Shown here: positions 60,656 to 64,000 of the stretch, in pieces | Layout of the letters: each line of letters begins with the position of its first letter | Position numbering within the stretch: the stretch's first letter is position 1 | Assembly: GCF_009017415.1 (NCBI RefSeq) | Contig: NC_092405.1 | Location: 2,480,001 to 2,544,000, forward strand | Direction: 5' to 3' | Origin: Aspergillus flavus | Lineage: Eukaryota > Ascomycota > Eurotiomycetes > Eurotiales > Aspergillaceae | DNA: 64,000 bases | Made by a program: the position numbers and the translations under genes | Notes under the pieces: generated by a model | Told to the model about the DNA's origin: nothing | The model's input: the letters and a program-made list of their open reading frames with translations, nothing else | Databases searched by the model: none

Positions 60656-62199
60656 ATGTCCAAACCACGTCGGAATGTCAGGTTCCCACACCGGGCGTCG
60701 GAAACTCGTCGGTTAAGTATCTCAGATGCCAGCGATGCCGCTTCTGAACCCGGAAGTCCGTCAAAAAATGGCAGCGTGTCCAAGCCCGAGACGATCGTCG
60801 AAGAGGTGAGCGGCCCGAGTTGCTCAGTGTTGTTAGGGGACTAATAGGAAGCACCGCCAGAAACCCGAACAGCCGCAGATGTCCGACTATGAGAAAAAGA
60901 AGCAGACCTTCATTACTCGCACAATATGGACCTTCGTGATGATCTTTGGTTTCTTTATTGCCATGTTCTCAGGCCACATCTACATCATTGGCCTCGTTAC
61001 CGCCATTCAAATCATCTCATTCAAGGAGGTTATCGCGATTGCCAATGTGCCGAGCAAAGAGAAGAACCTCCGTTTCACTAAATCGCTGAATTGGTATTTC
61101 CTAGCCACAACAATGTACTTTTTGTACGGTGAAAGTGTCATCTACTATTTTAAGCACGTCCTGTTAGTCGACAAGGTGTTATTGCCTCTCGCGACTCATC
61201 ACAGGTTTATCAGCTTTACTCTCTACGTCATGGGTGAGTTGCGTTCCCTATTCCAGGGTAACTGAAGATAAACATTTAAGATTCTAATGTGAGAGTGTAG
61301 GATTTGTCTTCTTTGTTGCATCTTTACAGAAGGGACACTACCGGTTCCAATTTACACAGTTCGCTTGGACTCACATGGCACTTTACCTGATCGTCGTACA
61401 AGCACACTTTGTTATGAACAACATTTTGGAGGGAATGATCTGGTTCTTCCTCCCAGCGTCTCTGGTCATCACTAACGATATTTTTGCCTACGTTTGCGGG
61501 ATCACGTTTGGCCGGACCCAATTGATCCAACTGTCTCCCAAAAAGACAGTCGAGGGGTTCCTCGGTGCTTGGATTTGCACCATAATCTTCGGCTACTTCA
61601 TGACCAATGTCCTAATGCGCTACAAGTACTTCATCTGCCCGGTAAATGATCTCGGATCCAATGTGTTGACGGGGTTGGAATGCACCCCAAACCCAGCCTT
61701 TATGCCCCAGCCGTACCAAGTTCCAGAGTGGACCGGAGTGGACAAGACTTTTTACGTCGAGCCCATACAGTTCCATATTTTGATCTTCGCTACATTCGCC
61801 TCCCTAATCGCTCCTTTCGGTGGCTTCTTCGCTTCCGGGCTTAAGCGAACCTTTAAAATTAAAGATTTTGGTGAATCGATCCCGGGTCATGGCGGTATCA
61901 CCGATCGGATGGACTGCCAATTCATCATGGGCTTCTTTGCGTACATGTACTACCATAGCTTTATTGCCGTGTACAAAGCTACCGTTGGAGATGTGATTGA
62001 GACCGCCATCAATGGCCTGACGGTCGAGGAGCAATTGGAGGTTGTCCGAGGGTTGGGCAAGTATCTGTACAACCAAGGTACTGTTTCCGAGACGGTCAGT
62101 ATACCCTCCAATATCCTTTTCATAAAATCTAGAATATATCGAGTAACTAACAAAATGTAGATTTTGGAGTGTCTGAACACTGAGCTCAAGCGCCGATGA
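60656..62199 (+). CDS. cds1: CDP-diacylglycerol synthase (phosphatidate cytidylyltransferase)
   Basis: Four exons, 60656..60805, 60852..61233, 61301..62094 and 62161..62199, give 454 residues. After a cytosolic N-terminus (MSKPRRNVRFPHRASETRRL) come multiple hydrophobic segments, among them IWTFVMIFGFFIAMFSGHIY and LYLIVVQAHFVMNNILEGMI. The family signature lies at about 355-383: SGLKRTFKIKDFGESIPGHG followed by GITDRMDCQ, with the acidic residues that bind Mg2+ and CTP. The enzyme makes CDP-diacylglycerol from CTP and phosphatidate in the ER membrane, the precursor of phosphatidylinositol, phosphatidylserine and related lipids. Two oddities: intron 1 is only 46 nt and must end at the AAG at 60849-60851, skipping a TAG four bases earlier that would break the frame; and the last exon has just 13 codons (ILECLNTELKRR). 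Confidence 0.94.
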
Positions 62200-63124
62200 A
62201 GAACGTTCGATGATGACCCATGCCATTTCCATTCTACCTTTAAGTGACGAAACCCAACCCCCTCCCGACCTGCTCAAAAATTTCGGAATATCAAAAGTAG
62301 CGACTCATATTTTAGAATACCATTTTAATCGGTCGTCATTCGACATCGCTAGAGCCCTTTAACGAGCCTCAAACGAAACTTCTTCCTCAACGGTGGCTAC
62401 CGAACGTTTGCCTTGCGCTTGCTCTCTCTTCTTGCCTTCACATTGGGTCATTGTTGTATAGTGTCGGGAAACTACGGTCAGAAGGCCAGGTTCATGTCTA
62501 GGTACACGTGCGAAAGGGGTAATTGTATTTTTTTTTTCTTTCCGTATCATATTCTGATATGTCAAGCCGCCGTTGTCTAACGGAACGAGACTGGCGTCTA
62601 AATGGGCAATGTAAAGGTTTTCATATATAGGAAATATATGTTGAGCAATTACTGGGTTTTGCACACCGCCGGTACTTGTTTTGCCGATTAGCTCAACCAA
62701 GTTCATAACCAGTATTCTATGAATAAGTGACTTGGATATATATGTTATCCTGAACAGTGCCTTTTCGCTGGCAGACTCCACGGAATATCCGATGCACACT
62801 GGTATCGAAATCGTTGGGTCATATCATTGTAGGGTCAATCGCTCCGCTTTTCCCATCCTATCTTCTTTGCCATTCAGCGTGACGGGATGCTTTGCCGTTT
62901 GCATTTTTGGCCTAGCTTTAGATGGTACCCTCTTAATTGGTGCCACTCTTCCACCTCTCGAAACCCAAGTAGAGGCCGGTGTACTTTTGTTCGGCGCCAG
63001 CGATTGCCGCAAAAGTAGCTGGCGGACCGATAAAATCAGACGCGCAGACAGTGCGCCGTTCTGCACTCGTCGCAGTGTGGTAGCCGTATGGGGCAATGTA
63101 TCTATGATGCAGGGATTTGACAGC
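62200..63124. other. Convergent intergenic region between cds1 and ctk2
   Basis: 3' flanks of two convergent genes. Minus-strand frames at 62359-62799 and 62824-63120 are open, the second basic, but neither shows a recognised domain or a good start. A T-run lies at about 62528-62539. Confidence 0.5.
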
Positions 63125-64000
63125 TCATTCTTCCACTTCGTACTCCTCCATTTCGACCTTGAAATACTCGGAAACACGCGCCTTCTCTGCATCCGCACAC
63201 TCCGTGTCGAGCATAAAGCGTACGGCTCCATCCCGTCCTTTCTCGCCGGCTCTGGGTCTTTCCCCATTGGCAGCGACAGGTGTGAGCGGATGGAGCCTGG
63301 CGCCAGCTTTCTCCAGGGCCAGCTCCTTGCCGCTCTTTGCGCCATTGGTAGCTTTGGGGTCTCTTGACTCATTAACCCAGTGTGTGTAGCGAGGGAGTCC
63401 TTGGGCTTCTGCCTCTTTGTTCAATGGGATACGGACTGTCAGGAATCGATCGGCTGGGAAATGTGGGCCGACTGAGGTGGAGCCACGACTGTGGGTATAC
63501 AGCTCCAGTAGGTCAAAGAGGGTTTCTGATACGATGAGCGAATGCTTCATTCAGTATAGGGCATTTACGAGGAGCACTTACCCATTACTTCTTCCCGACT
63601 GGTTTTCCACTTCTCGTAGTCTACTCCCAATTCGACCGCCTCGATGCGCTGGTCCAGCAGACGGCCTGCCAGTTCTAGACAGGTAAAAGCCATGGTTGAG
63701 GCAGTCTGTTTGATTGGAGCGAAAGTACGATAGAGGTCCTGCGAGATGCGATATGCCACATTAGACACCTGCGACTGCGACGTAAGGCCATAATGTCTGG
63801 CAAGCTTGATCAGGGTTTTTTGCGGGTGACGCGTCCGAAAATCAAAACCTGACGCCTCAAGCATAAGCCTCTCCAATCCAATGATACCTCTAGCATGTAC
63901 TTCGAAGACCTTAAACGTGTTAGCGAGGGATCAGGTGCAATGCAAGCGCAGAACCTACCGGATTATCAGGAGATATATGTTCTGAAGGTGGTAGTTTGAG
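63125..64000 (-). CDS. ctk2: Ctk2-type cyclin, CTD kinase I beta subunit (5' end cut by right window edge)
   Basis: Visible exons are complement(63125..63525, 63582..63909, 63959..64000), with introns of 56 and 49 nt; about 257 residues are seen and the N-terminus lies to the right. The cyclin-box text includes RGIIGLERLMLEASGFDFRT, HYGLTSQSQVSNVAYRISQD and TASTMAFTCLELAGRLLDQR. The tail ends DAEKARVSEYFKVEMEEYEV. This agrees with Ctk2, the cyclin of CTDK-I, which with Ctk1 (and a third subunit) phosphorylates Ser2 of the RNA polymerase II C-terminal domain during elongation in the nucleus. A Cdk9-type cyclin is the main alternative. The first visible codon phase (LKLPPSEHISPDNP) is chosen because it joins in frame to VFEVHARG. 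Confidence 0.85.

Noticed and set aside
62824..63372. 182-codon minus-strand frame with a basic C-terminal half
   Set aside because: Its first half overlaps the ctk2 coding exon in another frame; the remaining basic part has no start or domain.

Overview
The window is nuclear DNA of a filamentous ascomycete, almost certainly an Aspergillus or close relative (Eurotiales). The evidence is short GT-AG introns (46-118 nt, often with a CTAAC-type branch site), Aspergillus-like proteins (a CBM-less GH7 cellobiohydrolase, Atg5, UvsD/ATRIP) and large fungus-specific regulators. I assembled 17 protein genes; every multi-exon model closes in frame. No tRNA, rRNA, CRISPR array or intact transposon was seen.

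Layout. 1-9.6 kb is a compact housekeeping and catabolic block: dph2 (cut by the left edge), a maleylacetate reductase, jip5 (WD-repeat ribosome biogenesis factor), the secreted cellobiohydrolase cbhA, and an alpha/beta hydrolase. 9.6-16.7 kb is gene-poor and contains what looks like a decayed gene. 16.7-26.2 kb carries atg5, a six-exon NACHT-ankyrin NLR-type STAND protein and a SAM-PH protein. 26.2-39.9 kb is regulatory: a 1023-residue Zn2Cys6 factor with a very long seven-residue repeat array, wide flanking intergenic DNA, and a small proline-rich protein behind a G-rich promoter and a probable spliced leader. 39.9-43.9 kb is a RING-PH-VWA protein with the Ste5/Far1 domain order. 43.9-51.4 kb has no recognisable gene and is sprinkled with a short semi-palindromic repeat. 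51.4-64 kb is dense again: pda1 (PDH E1 alpha), an uncharacterised conserved nuclear-looking protein, nam9 (mitochondrial uS4), uvsD (ATRIP checkpoint factor), cds1 (CDP-diacylglycerol synthase) and ctk2 (CTD-kinase cyclin, cut by the right edge).

The genes do not form one pathway or a metabolite cluster. There are individual links: pda1 and nam9 are both mitochondrial, and the RING-PH-VWA protein and the Zn2Cys6 factor are both plausible regulators of mating or development. The items most worth following up are the NLR whose Walker A core sits on a 25-nt microexon, the roughly 45-unit heptad array in the zinc-cluster factor, the Far1/Ste5-type scaffold with a degenerate metal site in its VWA domain, and the ATACGGAGTAT-type repeat cluster in the 7.5-kb desert.
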